From: Luteimicrobium album
GTDB taxonomy: Bacteria; Actinomycetota; Actinomycetes; Actinomycetales; Cellulomonadaceae
Assembly: GCF_030161555.1 (NCBI RefSeq)
Contig: NZ_BSUK01000001.1
Span: 3,286,001-3,350,000 of the forward strand
Length of the DNA: 64,000 nt
Direction: 5' to 3'
Shown: positions 8,036 through 17,500 of the stretch, piece after piece
Position numbering within the stretch: the first letter of the stretch is position 1
Layout: each line of letters starts with the position of its first letter
Notes under the pieces: model-generated
Databases searched by the model: none
Told to the model about the DNA's origin: nothing
The model's input: only the letters and a program-made list of their open reading frames with translations
Made by a program: the position numbers and the translations under genes

Positions 8036-8110
8036 GCTTCGCCGGTCCCAGGGTTCGGCGGAGCGACCGCCGCCATCGGCCCGGGTCCGGGACAGCGACT
8101 CCGGCGAAGC
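8036..8110 (+). repeat. Inverted repeat after the small peptide gene
   Basis: GCTTCGCCGG (8036-8045) is repeated as its exact complement at 8101-8110. The 55-base interior can form further GC stems, such as GGCGG with CCGCC. It may act as a terminator or stabiliser of the peptide mRNA. Confidence 0.35.
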
Positions 8111-8169
8111 GCGACCAGCACGATCGCGACGCAGCCGGGTCGACACTCTCGACCGAGCTACCGAATCGT

Positions 8170-8175
8170 TAGCCT
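8170..8175 (+). promoter_or_regulatory. Leaderless -10 box (TAGCCT)
   Basis: TAGCCT ends exactly 6 bases before GTG 8182 of the SNF2 helicase gene; no ribosome site is present. Confidence 0.6.
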
Positions 8176-8181
8176 GGCTTC

Positions 8182-10473
8182 GTGCCGAGTGCTTCCGACG
8201 CCTCCGTGATCGGCCCCGGCGTGCCCGTCGAGCCCGGCCGCGAGGCGCGCGACCTCATCGACCGGCACGCCCGCCTCGCCGCCACAGCGCAGGGGATCCT
8301 CGACCACCTCGACGGCGCGGTCGTCGCGGTCGCCGCCTGGGTGCACGACGACGAACGCCGCCGCGCCCGCGAGGAGCTCGCCCACGTCGACACCGACCGC
8401 CTCGGCGAGATGACCGACCGCAACCTGCGTCTCGCCGCCGTCCAGGCCGCCGGCTACCTCACCGCCGCCGACCTCATCGACGTCCAGCCCGCCACCCTCG
8501 CCGCGTTCCCGGGCGTGGGAGAGACGACCGCGCGTGGCGTGGTGGCCGCCGTCGGGCAGCTCAGCGACGCCGCCCTCGCGCTGCACCCGCTGCGCATCGG
8601 CCTCGACCGCGCCGGCCTGCCCACCCCCGATGGCGCCGACCGCCTCCTCGCCCTCCTGCACCGCATCATGCGGCTGCGACCCCTCGTCGAGCCCCACCGG
8701 ACCCTTCTTGCCGACTACGCGTCGACCGTAACCGCGGCGCTGCCCGCCGCGCGTCGGGCACGGCACGCCGCCCGGCTCTGGTTCGCCCGCCCGACGACGC
8801 GCAAGGCCACCGCGGGTGCCCTTGCCTCCCTGCAGCAGTGGGACGCGTCCGGGGTGGCCGGCCGGCTGCCGCAGACCCTCGACGACCTCACCGGCGCCAT
8901 CGCCCAGCCGGATCCCGACGTCTTCGAGCTCGCCGCCGACTACGAGCAGCGGTCCGCCGAGTACTACACGACGCTCGTCGGGATCGTGCCCCAGGCGCAG
9001 ACGGCGCTCGCGGCCCGTGGCCTTCTGCCGCAGGACCTCGTTGACCGCGTCAACGACCGGCCCCTCGACCTCGGCGCCATGCGCGTCGCGCTGCGCGGCT
9101 ACCAGGAGTTCGGCGCCCGGTTCGCCCTCAACCAGGGACGCTGCCTCATCGGCGACGAGATGGGCCTCGGCAAGACCATCCAGGCGCTCGCGGTCATGTC
9201 CGACCTCGTGGCGGCGGGCCAGACGCGGTTCCTCGTGGTGTGCCCGGCGAGCCTGCTCGCGAACTGGGCGCGCGAGGTCGAGGCCCGCACCACGCTGACC
9301 GCCCACCGACTGCACGGGGACGGGCGCGACGAGGCGATCAAGGCGTGGGCGGCGGGTGGCGGCGTCGGGCTGACGACGTTCGAGACCCTCACGCACGTGC
9401 CGACCGACGGGTCGGTGGGGGAGGTGGGGCTCGTCGTCGTCGACGAGGCGCACTACGTCAAGAACCCGCGCACCCGACGCGCCAAGGCCGTCGCGACGTG
9501 GGCGGGGCTCGTGTGGCGAGTCCTGTTCCTCACCGGGACGCCCATGGACAACCGGCTCGAGGACTTCCTCGCGCTCGTGAAGGTGCTCCAGCCCGACCTG
9601 GGCGCGCAGCTCCCGCGGCACCTCGGGCTGCTCGGGCCCGACGCGTTCCGGCAGGTCGTCGCGCCCGTGTACCTGCGGCGCAACCAGGTCGACGTGCTCG
9701 TCGAGCTGCCGGACGTCATCGCGACTGATGACTGGGTCGACCTCACCGAGGCCGACGAGCGTGCCTACCGGGAGGCCGTGGCGTCCGGGAACCTCATGGC
9801 GATGCGGCAGGCGGCGTGGGTCGCGGGCTCGGGTGGCGCGAGCGCGTGCGCGAAGCTCGACCGGCTGGTCGCGATCGTCACCGAAGCGCGCGAGGAGGGG
9901 CGGAGCACGGTCGTGTTCTCGTACTTCCGGGACGTGTTGGACACGGTGATGGCGGCGCTCGCGGCGCCGGGGGTGAGCGTGCACGGGCCGCTCACGGGGG
10001 ACGTGCCGGTCGCGGACCGGATGGCGCTGGTGGACGCGTTCACTGCCGACGACGCGGGTGCGGTCCTCGTGGCGCAGGTCGCCGTGGGCGGGACGGGGCT
10101 CAACCTGCAAGCGGCCAGCGTCGTCGTGCTGTGCGAGCCGCAGCTCACCCCCGCTGCGGAGGCGCAGGCCGTGGCGCGGTTGCACCGGATGGGGCAGGTG
10201 CGGACCGTGCGGGCGCACCGGCTGCTCGCCGAGGACGGGGTCGACGAACGGATCGTCGAACTGCTGGCCGGGAAGCAGGAGGTGTTTGACGACTACGTGC
10301 GTCGGTCGAGCGTGGCTGCCGCAGCCGTGAGCGCAGTGGACGTCACCGAGGCCGGACTTGCGCGCGACGTCGTCGCGTGGGAGCAGGCGCGGCTCGGGTA
10401 TGGGCCGGTGTGGGACGGGCTTGGCGATGAGGAGGCCGGACGGCCACCGCGTGACTGCACCCGCTCACGATGA
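8182..10473 (+). CDS. SNF2-family DEAD/DEAH helicase-like ATPase
   Basis: Protein of 763 residues. The N-terminal ~300 residues are Ala/Arg/Asp-rich helices without a recognised domain, including a helix-hairpin-helix-like LAAFPGVGETTARGVVAAVG that suggests DNA binding. The ATPase core begins near residue 300: YQEFGARFALNQGRCLIGDE, Walker A MGLGKT near 327-332, and Walker B VVVDEAH near 419-425. The helicase C domain has GTGLNLQAASVVV and the motif VI RLHRMGQ. SNF2 proteins move along DNA rather than unwind it. It stands alone; no nuclease or methylase partner is adjacent, and the Fic gene is convergent 17 bp away. Confidence 0.9.
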   Translation: MPSASDASVIGPGVPVEPGREARDLIDRHARLAATAQGILDHLDGAVVAVAAWVHDDERRRAREELAHVDTDRLGEMTDRNLRLAAVQAAGYLTAADLIDVQPATLAAFPGVGETTARGVVAAVGQLSDAALALHPLRIGLDRAGLPTPDGADRLLALLHRIMRLRPLVEPHRTLLADYASTVTAALPAARRARHAARLWFARPTTRKATAGALASLQQWDASGVAGRLPQTLDDLTGAIAQPDPDVFELAADYEQRSAEYYTTLVGIVPQAQTALAARGLLPQDLVDRVNDRPLDLGAMRVALRGYQEFGARFALNQGRCLIGDEMGLGKTIQALAVMSDLVAAGQTRFLVVCPASLLANWAREVEARTTLTAHRLHGDGRDEAIKAWAAGGGVGLTTFETLTHVPTDGSVGEVGLVVVDEAHYVKNPRTRRAKAVATWAGLVWRVLFLTGTPMDNRLEDFLALVKVLQPDLGAQLPRHLGLLGPDAFRQVVAPVYLRRNQVDVLVELPDVIATDDWVDLTEADERAYREAVASGNLMAMRQAAWVAGSGGASACAKLDRLVAIVTEAREEGRSTVVFSYFRDVLDTVMAALAAPGVSVHGPLTGDVPVADRMALVDAFTADDAGAVLVAQVAVGGTGLNLQAASVVVLCEPQLTPAAEAQAVARLHRMGQVRTVRAHRLLAEDGVDERIVELLAGKQEVFDDYVRRSSVAAAAVSAVDVTEAGLARDVVAWEQARLGYGPVWDGLGDEEAGRPPRDCTRSR

Positions 10474-10489
10474 GCTGGTGTCCGGCCGG

Positions 10490-11698
10490 TCAGCGCCTGC
10501 GTGTCGACGTCTCGGCGAAGTGGTCCATCGCGGCGAGGATCTTCGGAGCCTGCCACGCCTGGTTGCGACGTGCGAGCGTGACCGGGGTGAGGGCATCCGC
10601 CGTGACAAGGGTCTCGATGGCGTTGCGCGCCGCTCGATCGGACACGTCCAGACGGGATGCGGCATAGGCGGCGTTGACGACGGGCTGGCGAAAGAGCTCG
10701 TCGGCGAGGCGCCAGGCGCTGGAGTCTGAGCGTGCGTGGATCGAAGTGGTCCAGGACTCGCGGACCTCCTGGATCTCGGCGGCCAGTGCACGGCCACCCA
10801 CGATCGCGCTCTGGGCTCCGGCACATACCCGGGCGACGATCGGGTTCAGGTCACCGCTGCGGTAGGAGTCGAGCGCGGCGAAGTAACAGGGCACGTCGCC
10901 GAGCAGACCGGCCGAGACCGGCACGATCGTGTGCGTCGCGAGGCCCGACGCGCGCAGCAGCGGGTGGATGATCGCGCGTCCCGTGCGCCCGTTGCCGTCC
11001 TCGAAGGGGTGGATGGACTCGAACTGGGCGTGGACGACGGACGCCAGGACGATCCCCGGGACGTCCGCACGTGCGGCGAACGCTGCCATGTCCTCGAGCG
11101 CACCGCGGACCTTCTCCCATGCCGGTGCGACGTAGTCGGCGCCGTGCGGGCTCAGGCTGGCACCGCCTCCGACCCAGACCTGCTGCTGTCGGAGCCGGCC
11201 CGCGATGTCGGGCTCGGTGCGGGCCATCAGGGTGTGGTGGATCGAGCAGATCGTGGCGACGTCGAGGCTCTCCTCGATCGCGACCGCCTGCCACATGGCG
11301 TCCGTGTTGGCAGCGATCTCCATGGCGTTCCGCTCGTCCGACAGGCCGAGCTGCGCGGCTGCGATGCTGCGGGCGCTCGAGGACAGCTTCTCGATCTGCG
11401 AGCTGGAGGCTGACTCGGAGCGCAGCAGGATCGCCGGCATCGCGACGGGAACGTTCGCCATGTCCTGGTCGAAGCGTGTCAGCGACGCGGACGTGAATCG
11501 GACCAGTGCCATGGTCTCGCGGCTGAGCGCGGAGACGGGGTCCGTGTCGGCGATCGACGGTGTGATCGCCGCGCGGTACGGCTGCTGCATCCGGCGGGCC
11601 TGGAACACGTCGACTTGCGCCCGGATATCGTCGCTGACCGTCCACTCCAGCTCCTCGTAGCTGAGTGGCGGCCACGAGCTCCGTTCGACGAGAGCCAT
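10490..11698 (-). CDS. Fic-domain protein (AMPylator or related)
   Basis: Protein of 402 residues with a perfect Fic motif HPFEDGNGRTGR at 230-241; His230 is the catalytic base and the rest binds the nucleotide phosphates. The N-terminal Fic_N region contains SSQIEKL (99-105), which matches the (S/T)xxxE inhibitory helix, so the protein should be auto-inhibited (class II type). The C-terminal ~80 residues (VVNAAYAASRLDVSDRAARN) form a winged helix-turn-helix, so it may also bind DNA. ATG 11698 has a GGAGAGG ribosome site. Upstream lies a striking A/T-rich palindrome. The target protein is unknown. Confidence 0.92.
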   Translation of the reverse strand: MALVERSSWPPLSYEELEWTVSDDIRAQVDVFQARRMQQPYRAAITPSIADTDPVSALSRETMALVRFTSASLTRFDQDMANVPVAMPAILLRSESASSSQIEKLSSSARSIAAAQLGLSDERNAMEIAANTDAMWQAVAIEESLDVATICSIHHTLMARTEPDIAGRLRQQQVWVGGGASLSPHGADYVAPAWEKVRGALEDMAAFAARADVPGIVLASVVHAQFESIHPFEDGNGRTGRAIIHPLLRASGLATHTIVPVSAGLLGDVPCYFAALDSYRSGDLNPIVARVCAGAQSAIVGGRALAAEIQEVRESWTTSIHARSDSSAWRLADELFRQPVVNAAYAASRLDVSDRAARNAIETLVTADALTPVTLARRNQAWQAPKILAAMDHFAETSTRRR

Positions 11699-11713
11699 TC
11701 TTCATCACCTCTC

Positions 11714-11746
11714 CTTCATATTGAAGGCTATACCTATAAGCTTCAA
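11714..11746 (-). promoter_or_regulatory. A/T-rich palindromic operator/promoter of the fic gene
   Basis: A 26-bp imperfect palindrome spans 11721-11746 (20 of 26 positions symmetric): TTGAAG outer arms with two TATA cores. It overlaps a second perfect inverted repeat, CTTCA-TAT-TGAAG, at 11714-11726. The TATA blocks can serve as the -10 box for fic. The composition stands out sharply from the surroundings. A repressor, possibly Fic itself through its C-terminal HTH, is the likely ligand. Confidence 0.6.
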
Positions 11747-11813
11747 CATGGCGATGAGGTGCTGAAGGCTGTCGTTCGTCGCGTTGTCGCGGCATCGGGT
11801 TCGGCGCGGTGGC

Positions 11814-12707
11814 TCAGCCGCGGAGGGCGGTGAACGTCGCGAAACGTTCAGCAAGTCGTTCGGGGTCCGGTCTGTCGACGCGCCGACGCGGCACGTTGAT
11901 CGTCTGACCGTGCATCTCCTGGAGGCCGTGCTTCAACATCGGTCCGTCGATCTCTTCGAGCAGGTCGAGCGCGATCACGACGTGATAGTCCGCGTCGATG
12001 CCCATCATGTTCTGGTCGTAGGTGGCGTGGTGGATCTTGCACAGCGCGAGCCCGTTGGTGACCGCCGGGATGCCGCGTTCGTCGGAGTCAGCGACGATGT
12101 GCGCAGCATCGAGAAGTGAACCGTGCTTGAGCTGGCACACCGCGCACTGCGTGTCGTAGGCCAACAGGACACGGGTGCGGAAGACCGGCTGATGCAGCCG
12201 CTGCTTCGCCAGGCGGAGGGCATACTCCTTCTGCGGGACGCTCAGGTGGCCGGGGTCGGGGACGAACGTGAACGACTCGTCGAGCGCGATGAGGAACTGC
12301 CTGTCCTCCGGGTAGTCGTCGACGACGTACACGGGTGCGACGGGGGTGTAGATGTTCGGGATTTCCTTGCGGAAGAGGATCAACGGCATCCCTGTCGACA
12401 GCGCGTTGCGGAGCTTGCGGTTATCGCCCGACCACGAGTCGCCGTCGCGGTAGGCGTAGTGGAGGAGGCCGTCGTCGGACTCTGCGTCGTCGTAGGGTCC
12501 GTGCGGTGTCGAGATGATCGACAGGGTGGACTCGAACGCGGCGGGGTTCCGGATGCCGCGCGAGTAGTCGACGATCGGGAGCTTTGCCCCGTCGAGATGG
12601 AAGTCCAGCAACTCGTCGCGGTGCAGGAAGCCGCCGTTCGCCTCGGAACGCTCGACGACCCAGTCGATGATTCGACGGCGCAGCGCGGCTTCGAGCATGG
12701 AGTCCAC
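11814..12707 (-). CDS. HNH endonuclease, restriction-like
   Basis: Protein of 297 residues. The C-terminal HNH nuclease runs ~186-235: CAVC (Cys188, Cys191), DAAHI (His203), and ALCKIHHATYD (Cys223, His226/227), consistent with a beta-beta-alpha metal site and a structural zinc. The N-terminal ~170 residues contain an uncharacterised sensing domain (SIISTPHGPYDDAESDDGLL; MPLILFRKEIPNIYTPVAP) common in stand-alone HNH restriction-like proteins. There is no methyltransferase next door, so a modification-dependent role is possible. The start is either GTG 12707 or ATG 12698. It shares strand with fic, 115 bp away. Confidence 0.82.
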   Translation of the reverse strand: MDSMLEAALRRRIIDWVVERSEANGGFLHRDELLDFHLDGAKLPIVDYSRGIRNPAAFESTLSIISTPHGPYDDAESDDGLLHYAYRDGDSWSGDNRKLRNALSTGMPLILFRKEIPNIYTPVAPVYVVDDYPEDRQFLIALDESFTFVPDPGHLSVPQKEYALRLAKQRLHQPVFRTRVLLAYDTQCAVCQLKHGSLLDAAHIVADSDERGIPAVTNGLALCKIHHATYDQNMMGIDADYHVVIALDLLEEIDGPMLKHGLQEMHGQTINVPRRRVDRPDPERLAERFATFTALRG

Positions 12708-13142
12708 GGGTGTAGCTCACCAGGGCGGGCCCGCCGCGCGCAACCCCGTGCCCTGGCCCGTCGACATTCATCCGCAAGAACGCAAGGAAGCCGCCCGGGC
12801 CCCCTCAGATCGTCAGCAAGCCGGACAGCTGCTGATCGCGTACTGCCCCCGCCCGGGGTATGCGATTCGGTCATCCACCGCGGCTCCAAGGATCTCGCTG
12901 CTGCGGCCCTTCGAAGTTGCCACACCTATTGCAGATCGAGGAACCCGTTCCCGCTGAGCCAAGAAGGGGAACGACGCACAGCCGGCGTTCTCGCGGGCAG
13001 ATGGTGAAGAGCGCATTCGGCGGGACGATCCCTCGTGCGCGAAGTACCGGACGGCACTCTGGTCGCGTGCAGGCCCGAGACAGGCCACGGTGAGCCCGGA
13101 GCCTTCAGTTGTTCTTGGTTCGAGTGGTTCGGGATCGACCTA
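12708..13142. other. Intergenic region without a recognised gene
   Basis: This 435-bp stretch between the HNH gene and the IS left end has no reading frame with codon use or start signals like its neighbours, and no tRNA fold. It is lower in GC than the flanks and probably is old insertion debris. Confidence 0.5.
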
Positions 13143-13158
13143 GGGCCTGTTTCGGAAT
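13143..13158 (+). repeat. IS left terminal inverted repeat
   Basis: GGGCCTGTTTCGGAAT; the exact complement occurs at 14406-14421. It is preceded by TA. Confidence 0.9.
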
Positions 13159-13161
13159 GGG

Positions 13162-13449
13162 TTAGCGCCGGCGGATCCAGGTGAGGATGTCTTCGGCGAT
13201 GGTGTGGGGGTCGGCGGCGGTGGTGATGTCGTGGGCGCCGGCGGCGGGATCGAAGCGGTCGAGCTCGAAGCCGCCGAATGCGCTGATCTTCTTGGAGACG
13301 GCGTAGGACCACTCGAGGTCGTCGTCACGTGGGAAGACGATGAAGAACGTGTTGGTGTCGGTGTCGAGCTCGTTGACGAGGTCGATCAGGTCGCCCCGGT
13401 CGGGCTGATCAACGTCGTCGCGTCCTTCGGGGGCGGCGTAGTACTCCAC
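13162..13449 (-). CDS. IS passenger gene, small acidic protein (immunity-like?)
   Basis: Between the transposase stop (13470) and the left inverted repeat lies a 95-codon frame from GTG 13449. The product begins MEYYAAPEG and is acidic, with DLIDLVNELDTDTNTFFIVF and a C-terminal DPHTIAEDILTWIRRR. Its size, acidity and alternating strand/helix pattern recall Imm1-type immunity proteins, but the match is weak. It is probably translated from the transposase mRNA (20-bp gap). Simple IS5-family elements usually carry only the transposase, so this is a genuine extra. Confidence 0.6.
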   Translation of the reverse strand: MEYYAAPEGRDDVDQPDRGDLIDLVNELDTDTNTFFIVFPRDDDLEWSYAVSKKISAFGGFELDRFDPAAGAHDITTAADPHTIAEDILTWIRRR

Positions 13450-13469
13450 GCCCGCAAGGATGCCAGCGC

Positions 13470-14381
13470 TCAGGCGGCCCGGACGATCGCGGCCACCCAG
13501 TCGTCGATCGCGGCAACGGTCACGGTGGTCTCGTAGCGGACCTGGAGCTTGTCGAACCGGGTGGCCACCGCCCGCCACCGCTTGAGGCGGTTGAACATGC
13601 ACTCGACCGCGGACCGCAGCTTGTAGTCGGTGAAGTCGACCTTCGGCGGTCGCCCACCGGCCGAGCCCTTCTTCTTGCGGTTGGCCTGCTGATCGACCTT
13701 CTCCGGGATCGTCGCGGCGATCCCACGGGCACGCAGCAGGGCCCGGTTGGTGGCCGAGGTGTACGCCCGGTCGGCGCGGACTCGGTCCGGGCGGGTGCGC
13801 GGGCGACCGACCCCACCGGGACGGGCCACCTTGACGGTGGCGAGCACGGGCGCGAACTGCGGGCTGTCGCCGCGGTGCCCGGCCGTGACGACCATGCCCA
13901 TCAGCTTCTGCCCCTGCTCGGCGGCCGCGTGCACCTTCGTGGTCCACCCGCCCCGGGAACGCCCCAGCCCGTGGTCGACCGGCTCGGCGCCCGGCGGCTC
14001 GGTCTGCGCCTGCGGGTCACGGCGAGCACCGGCGGCGTGCTGGTGAGCGCGAGCGATCGTGGAGTCGATGTTCAGGTCCCACCCGATCAGCCCGGCCCCG
14101 TCGCTGATCGTGCGCAACCGGTCGATCACCTGCCCCCAGGTCCCGTCGCGCTGCCAGTCCCGGAACCGGCGATAGCAGCTACCCCACGGCCCGTACCGGT
14201 CGCCAGGAACGTCCCGCCACGGGCACCCCGTGCGGACCCGGAACCGGATCCCGTCGATCTGCCGACGCAAGAACCGCGCCTTGCGTCCACGCGCCCTGAC
14301 CGGCAGCAACGGCGCCAGCACCGCCCACGCCTCATCGCTCAGATCATGCCGCCCCGGCCCATCGCCCACGACCTCAATCAT
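13470..14381 (-). CDS. IS5-family DDE transposase
   Basis: Protein of 303 residues from ATG 14381. The N-terminal DUF4096-like domain is present (LSDEAWAVLAPLLP, DGIRFRVRTGCPWRDVP). The catalytic triad is visible: Asp in NIDSTIARAHQHAAG, Asp in VRADRAYTS, and Glu in AVECMFNRLKRWR, followed by RFDKL. The frame is unbroken, unlike many genes around it. GTG 14399 is an alternative start six codons upstream. Confidence 0.93.
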   Translation of the reverse strand: MIEVVGDGPGRHDLSDEAWAVLAPLLPVRARGRKARFLRRQIDGIRFRVRTGCPWRDVPGDRYGPWGSCYRRFRDWQRDGTWGQVIDRLRTISDGAGLIGWDLNIDSTIARAHQHAAGARRDPQAQTEPPGAEPVDHGLGRSRGGWTTKVHAAAEQGQKLMGMVVTAGHRGDSPQFAPVLATVKVARPGGVGRPRTRPDRVRADRAYTSATNRALLRARGIAATIPEKVDQQANRKKKGSAGGRPPKVDFTDYKLRSAVECMFNRLKRWRAVATRFDKLQVRYETTVTVAAIDDWVAAIVRAA

Positions 14382-14405
14382 GACGAAACCGCAGGTCACA
14401 TCACA

Positions 14406-14421
14406 ATTCCGAAACAGGCCC
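14406..14421 (-). repeat. IS right terminal inverted repeat
   Basis: Exact complement of 13143-13158, followed by TA (14422-14423), the second copy of the target duplication. Confidence 0.9.
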
Positions 14422-14511
14422 TAGTCGAGTAGATCGGGCCGAGTGTTGTCCGCCAACTTGATTCGCTTGGGGAAAACGCTGACGAGCGTGGCGGTCGGCT
14501 CTGATGGGCGT

Positions 14512-17500
14512 CTAGACACTGAAGTACTTGGCCTCAGGGTGGTGGAACACGAAGCAGTCCGTCGACTGCTCCGGGTGCAGCTGCAGCTCCTCGGACAGCG
14601 TGACCCCCACCCGCCCGGGCCTCAGGAGCTCGACGACCTTGTGCCTGTCTTCCATGTCGGGGCACGCGGGGTACCCGAGTGAGAACCGCGCCCCGCGGTA
14701 ATCGAGCTTGAACAGTCCGTCCACGTCGTCGGGCTCCTCGTCCGCGAACCCGAGCTCCGCGCGCACGCGTGAGTGCCAGAACTCGGCGAGCGCTTCGGTG
14801 AGCTGCACGGACAGCCCGTGGAGCTCCATGTACTCGCGGTACTTGTTCTCCGCGAAAAGGCGGGCGGTGTGCGGCGTGACGGTGTCGCCGATGGTGACGA
14901 GCTGGACAGGCAGCACGTCGTACCGGCCGGTCTCCTCGACCCACTCCTTCGGCTTGATGAAGTCGGCCAGGCACAGGTGCCGGTCGCGCCGCTGCCGGGG
15001 GAACCGGAAGCGCAACCGCTCGGTCCCCACCTGGCCGCCGGAGCCGCCGTCGGGCCCGGTGTGGTGCGCGACGACCACCTCGTCGCCCTCCGACCACACG
15101 GGGAAGTACCCGTAGATCACGGACGGGTCGACCATGCCCTCGGCGCGGATCGCGTCGAGCCACGCGCGCAGCCGCGGCCGCCCCTCGGTGTCCCGCAGCT
15201 CCTCGTAGGAGGCGCCGTCCTCGCCGCGCCCCGGCTTGAGCCCCCACTGCCCGAGGAACGTCGCCCGCTCGTCGAGGAACGCCGCGTAGTCTGCGAGCTG
15301 CAGACCCTTGACGATGCGCGTCCCCCAGAACGGCGGCTCGGGCACGGGGTTGTCCGCGGCGACGTCGGACCGGGCGGGCAGCTCGTCCTCGGGCGTCTGC
15401 GTCACCGTCACCACGGAGTGCCGCCGCTTCTTCAGCGCCGGCAGCCCGACGTCGTCGGACGACTCGCCCCGCGCCACGCGCACCAGCGGCTCCATGAGCC
15501 GCAGCCCCTCGAACGCGTCGCGCGCGTACCGGACGACGCCGTCGAACTGGCCGGCGAGGTCGTCCTCCACGTACGTGCGGGTGAGGGCGGCGCCGCCGAG
15601 CAGCACGGGCCAGCGCTTCGCGAGCCCGCGCGAGGTCAGCTCCTCGAGGTTCTCCTTCATCACGACGGTCGACTTCACGAGCAGCCCGGACATGCCGATG
15701 ACGTCGGCGTCGTGCTCCTCGGCGGCCTCGATGATCGCGGTGATCGGCTGCTTGATGCCGATGTTGTGCACCGTGTAGCCGTTGTTCGTGAGGATGATGT
15801 CGACGAGGTTCTTGCCGATGTCGTGCACGTCGCCGCGGACGGTCGCCAGCACGATCGACCCCTTTGACGAGTCAGCGCCCTCGACCTTCTCCATGTGCGG
15901 CTCGAGCAGCGCGACCGCCGTCTTCATGACCTCCGCCGACTGCAGCACGAACGGGAGCTGCATCTCGCCCTTGCCGAACAGCTCGCCCACGACCTTCATG
16001 CCCTCGAGCAGGTGTGTGTTCACGATGTCGAGCGCCGCCATGCCCTCGACCAGCCGGGCTTCGTCGAGGTCGGCCTCGAGGCCCTTGAGCTCGCCGTCGA
16101 TGATGCGCCGCTCGAGCCGTTCGCCGACGGGCAGGCCTGCCAGCTCGGCGGCCCGGGCGTCCTCAGCGCAGCGCTGTCCACCCCCGAGAACAGGTCCAGA
16201 AGGTGGGCGAGCGGGTCGTGCGTGAGGTTCCCTGCGTCGTCGTACACGCGCTTGTCCCAGACCAGGTCGTAGGCGGCCTGGCGCTGGTCGTCGGGGATCT
16301 GGTTGAGGGGAGGATCTTCGCGGCGTGCACGATCGCCGAGTCGAGCCCCGCCTGGACGCACTCGTGCAGGAACACCGAGTTCAGCACCGTGCGCGCGGCC
16401 GGGTTGAGCCCGAACGACACGTTCGACACCCCGAGCGTCGTGTGCACGCCGGGGTACTTGGCGACGAGCGCGCGGATCGCCTCGATCGTCTCGATGCCGT
16501 CGCGGCGCGTCTCCTCCTGCCCGGTCGCGATGGGGAAGGTGAGGCAGTCGACGATGATGTCCTCGCGCTTCATTCCCCACTCGCCCGTGAGGGTGTCGAC
16601 GAGGCGCGACGCGATCGCGAGCTTCGTCTCCGTGGTGCGGGCCTGGCCCTCCTCGTCGATCGTCAGCGCGACGACGGCCGCCCCGTGCTCGGTGACCAGC
16701 GGCATCACCCGGGCGAACCGGGAGCCCTCGCCCTCGCCGTCCTCGAAGTTCACCGAGTTCACGACGCCGCGCCCGCCCAACAGCTCCAGGCCCGCCTGGA
16801 TGACGGCCGGCTCGGTCGAGTCGATGACGAGCGGGAGCGTCGAGGCGCTCGCGAGCCGCGAGACGACCTCCCGCGCGTCCGCGACGCCGTCGCGCCCCAC
16901 GTAGTCGACGCACACGTCGAGCAGGTGCGCGCCGTCGCGGGTCTGCGCGCGGGCGATGGCGACGCACTCGTCCCAGTCCCCGGCGAGCATCGCCTCGCGG
17001 AACGCCTTCGACCCGTTCGCGTTGGTCCGCTCGCCGATCGCCAGGAACGACGCGTCCTGGTGGAAGTCCACGTGCGAGTACAGGGACGCGACGCCGTTCT
17101 CGGGCTTCGGGTCGCGCACGGTGATGGTCTGCCCGCCCACCGCGTCGACGACGGCGCCCAGGTGCTCCGGCGTCGTCCCGCAGCAGCCCCCGACCAGCCC
17201 GAGCCCGAACTCACGCGCGAACTGCGTGTGCGCGGCGGCGAGCTCGGTGGGGGACAGGGGGTAGGTGGCGCCGTCGGGCCCGAGGACCGGGAGCCCCGCG
17301 TTGGGCATGCACGTCACGGGCGCGGACGAGTGCCGCGACAGGTGGCGCAGGTGCTCGCTCATGAGGTCGGGGCCGGTGGCGCAGTTGAGGCCGATCGCGT
17401 CGACGCCGAGCGCCTGCAGCGCCGTGAGCGCCGCGCCGATCTCGGAGCCCATGAGCATGGTGCCCGTCGTCTCGACCGTCACCGACACGAACACCGGCAC

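Larger units (their letters stand above)
13143..14421 (-). mobile_element. Complete IS5-type insertion sequence (1,279 bp) with passenger gene
   Basis: The element is bounded by perfect 16-bp inverted repeats starting GGGCCTG and flanked by TA on both sides (13141-13142 and 14422-14423), matching the TA/CTAG target of the IS427-like part of the IS5 family. It carries a DDE transposase and a second small gene, both on the minus strand. Both ends and the transposase appear intact, so it could be active. Confidence 0.88.

Noticed and set aside
13116-13130. tRNA gene suggested by a GGTTCGA-like segment
   Set aside because: No matching acceptor, D or anticodon stems can be built around it.
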